This document shows, piece after piece, positions 63,511 to 64,000 of a DNA stretch of 64,000 bases (position 1 is the stretch's first letter; each line of letters starts with the position of its first letter). This DNA comes from Leptospiraceae bacterium (GTDB lineage: Bacteria; Spirochaetota; Leptospiria; Leptospirales; Leptonemataceae). Made by a program: the position numbers and the translations under genes. The notes beneath the pieces are model-generated. The model saw only the letters and a program-made list of their open reading frames with translations. It searched no databases and was not told where the DNA came from. The DNA lies in NCBI GenBank assembly GCA_026005135.1, contig BPKM01000007.1:67001-131000 (forward strand). Reading direction: 5' to 3'.

Positions 63511-64000
63511 ATGATTCAAAAAAAATGTTATTTGATTAGTTTAATACTTTTTATATATGTGATTATTTTTGTACAGACTAAGCCATTAAAAGCTCAAATG
63601 TATTGTCAGGGTGATGGATGTGCTGCCCTACCAATAGATTCCAATCAAATGAATAATATTTTTTATGCATTACAAACTAACTATTTAAATAAAGTTTTAG
63701 AAGATATGGCAATAGCCAATTCTTATGCACTTGTAAATACAATACCTGGTGGTGTTGTTAACTTAAAGGAATTTACCATCGGTATTGGTGTTTCTGTAGC
63801 TCAAACCAAATTAAGAAAGATAGATGTATTTGTTCCAGACTATGGAACACTTGAAGATATGCCATCTGCAGGTGTTGCTTTAGTACCTTCTTTATTTATA
63901 GGAACTAATTTAGGATATATATTTTCGAATAAACCAACGTTAAGTAAATTGCCATGGTATTCCTTACATCGTTTTGATGTTTACTTATCTTATTTGAATT
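63511..64000 (+). CDS. Exported protein, start only (Leptospira-type outer-membrane candidate)
   Basis: Open to the window end with 163 codons visible. It begins with a signal peptide (IQKKCYLISLILFIYVIIFV, cleavage probably near KALKAQ). A Cys pair follows (MYCQGDGCAALPIDS), then IFYALQTNYLNKVLEDMA. The later part has alternating polar and non-polar strands (FTIGIGVSVAQTKLRKIDV, GVALVPSLFIGTNLGYIF), suggesting an outer-membrane barrel. Ribosome site GAGGAGCAAGG and an upstream TATAAT at 63492 are seen. The family was not named with certainty. Confidence 0.7.
   Translation, partial: MIQKKCYLISLILFIYVIIFVQTKPLKAQMYCQGDGCAALPIDSNQMNNIFYALQTNYLNKVLEDMAIANSYALVNTIPGGVVNLKEFTIGIGVSVAQTKLRKIDVFVPDYGTLEDMPSAGVALVPSLFIGTNLGYIFSNKPTLSKLPWYSLHRFDVYLSYLN

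Overview
The window is a low-GC bacterial chromosome segment, by eye under 30 % G+C. The best match is a spirochaete of the Leptospirales. Leptospira-type signatures are a DUF1564-like protein, a SpoIIE-type phosphatase whose core reads ADAMGKSIQGAGG, a STAS protein next to a LysM lipoprotein, FapA and CheR in a motility cluster, many short lipoproteins, and an aerobic caa3-type oxidase. No rRNA, tRNA or CRISPR array was seen.

Layout. 1-4.4 kb: a transposase tail, a MITE, and two tandem AAA-ATPase/PD-(D/E)XK proteins that are mosaics of each other. 4.7-7.7 kb (minus): a decaying accessory block with two broken uracil-DNA-glycosylase-fold-like genes, a sigma-like protein and a second MITE. 7.8-13.7 kb: a delta-60 repeat lipoprotein, aroC, an S41-like lipoprotein and a pteridine reductase-folB pair. 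13.7-17.0 kb: a membrane SpoIIE phosphatase gene split near its 5' end by an IS4-superfamily element with a 7-bp target duplication. 17.1-25.4 kb: exported proteins, a DODA-type dioxygenase, a metal-site-less metallo-beta-lactamase fold, tgt, and the STAS-LysM unit with promoter and terminator. 26-35.5 kb: metK, then fapA, two small motility-type genes, cheR, gmk, miaA, hfq, an SPFH protein, manC and a 31-aa COX24-like protein. 35.5-46 kb: hydrolases, DUF1564, an Rpn nuclease, gmhA, a ROK kinase, a peroxiredoxin with a palindromic operator, a glycosyltransferase, an SDR and a hendecad coiled-coil protein. 46-53 kb: a third MITE, an M20 peptidase, sco1-coxBACD and a DinB-like protein. 53-64 kb: an S1-domain protein, an IS110-family element with a structured non-coding end that looks like a bridge RNA, a class A PBP, a rhomboid-like protein, a START protein, rnr-tsaB-tsaE and the start of an exported protein.

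How genes work together. fapA, the SwrB-like gene and cheR form a motility/chemotaxis cluster that runs into gmk-miaA-hfq. sco1-coxBACD encodes copper delivery and all subunits of an A2-type (YSHP) oxidase. The pteridine reductase and FolB act in folate or pterin metabolism. tsaB and tsaE serve t6A tRNA modification.

Caution. About ten genes, including coxA, sco1, folB and the PBP, carry one single-base frameshift each, mostly an extra base in or near a short homopolymer. Uncorrected indels in the assembly are the simplest explanation, although real decay is likely in the 4.7-7.7 kb block.
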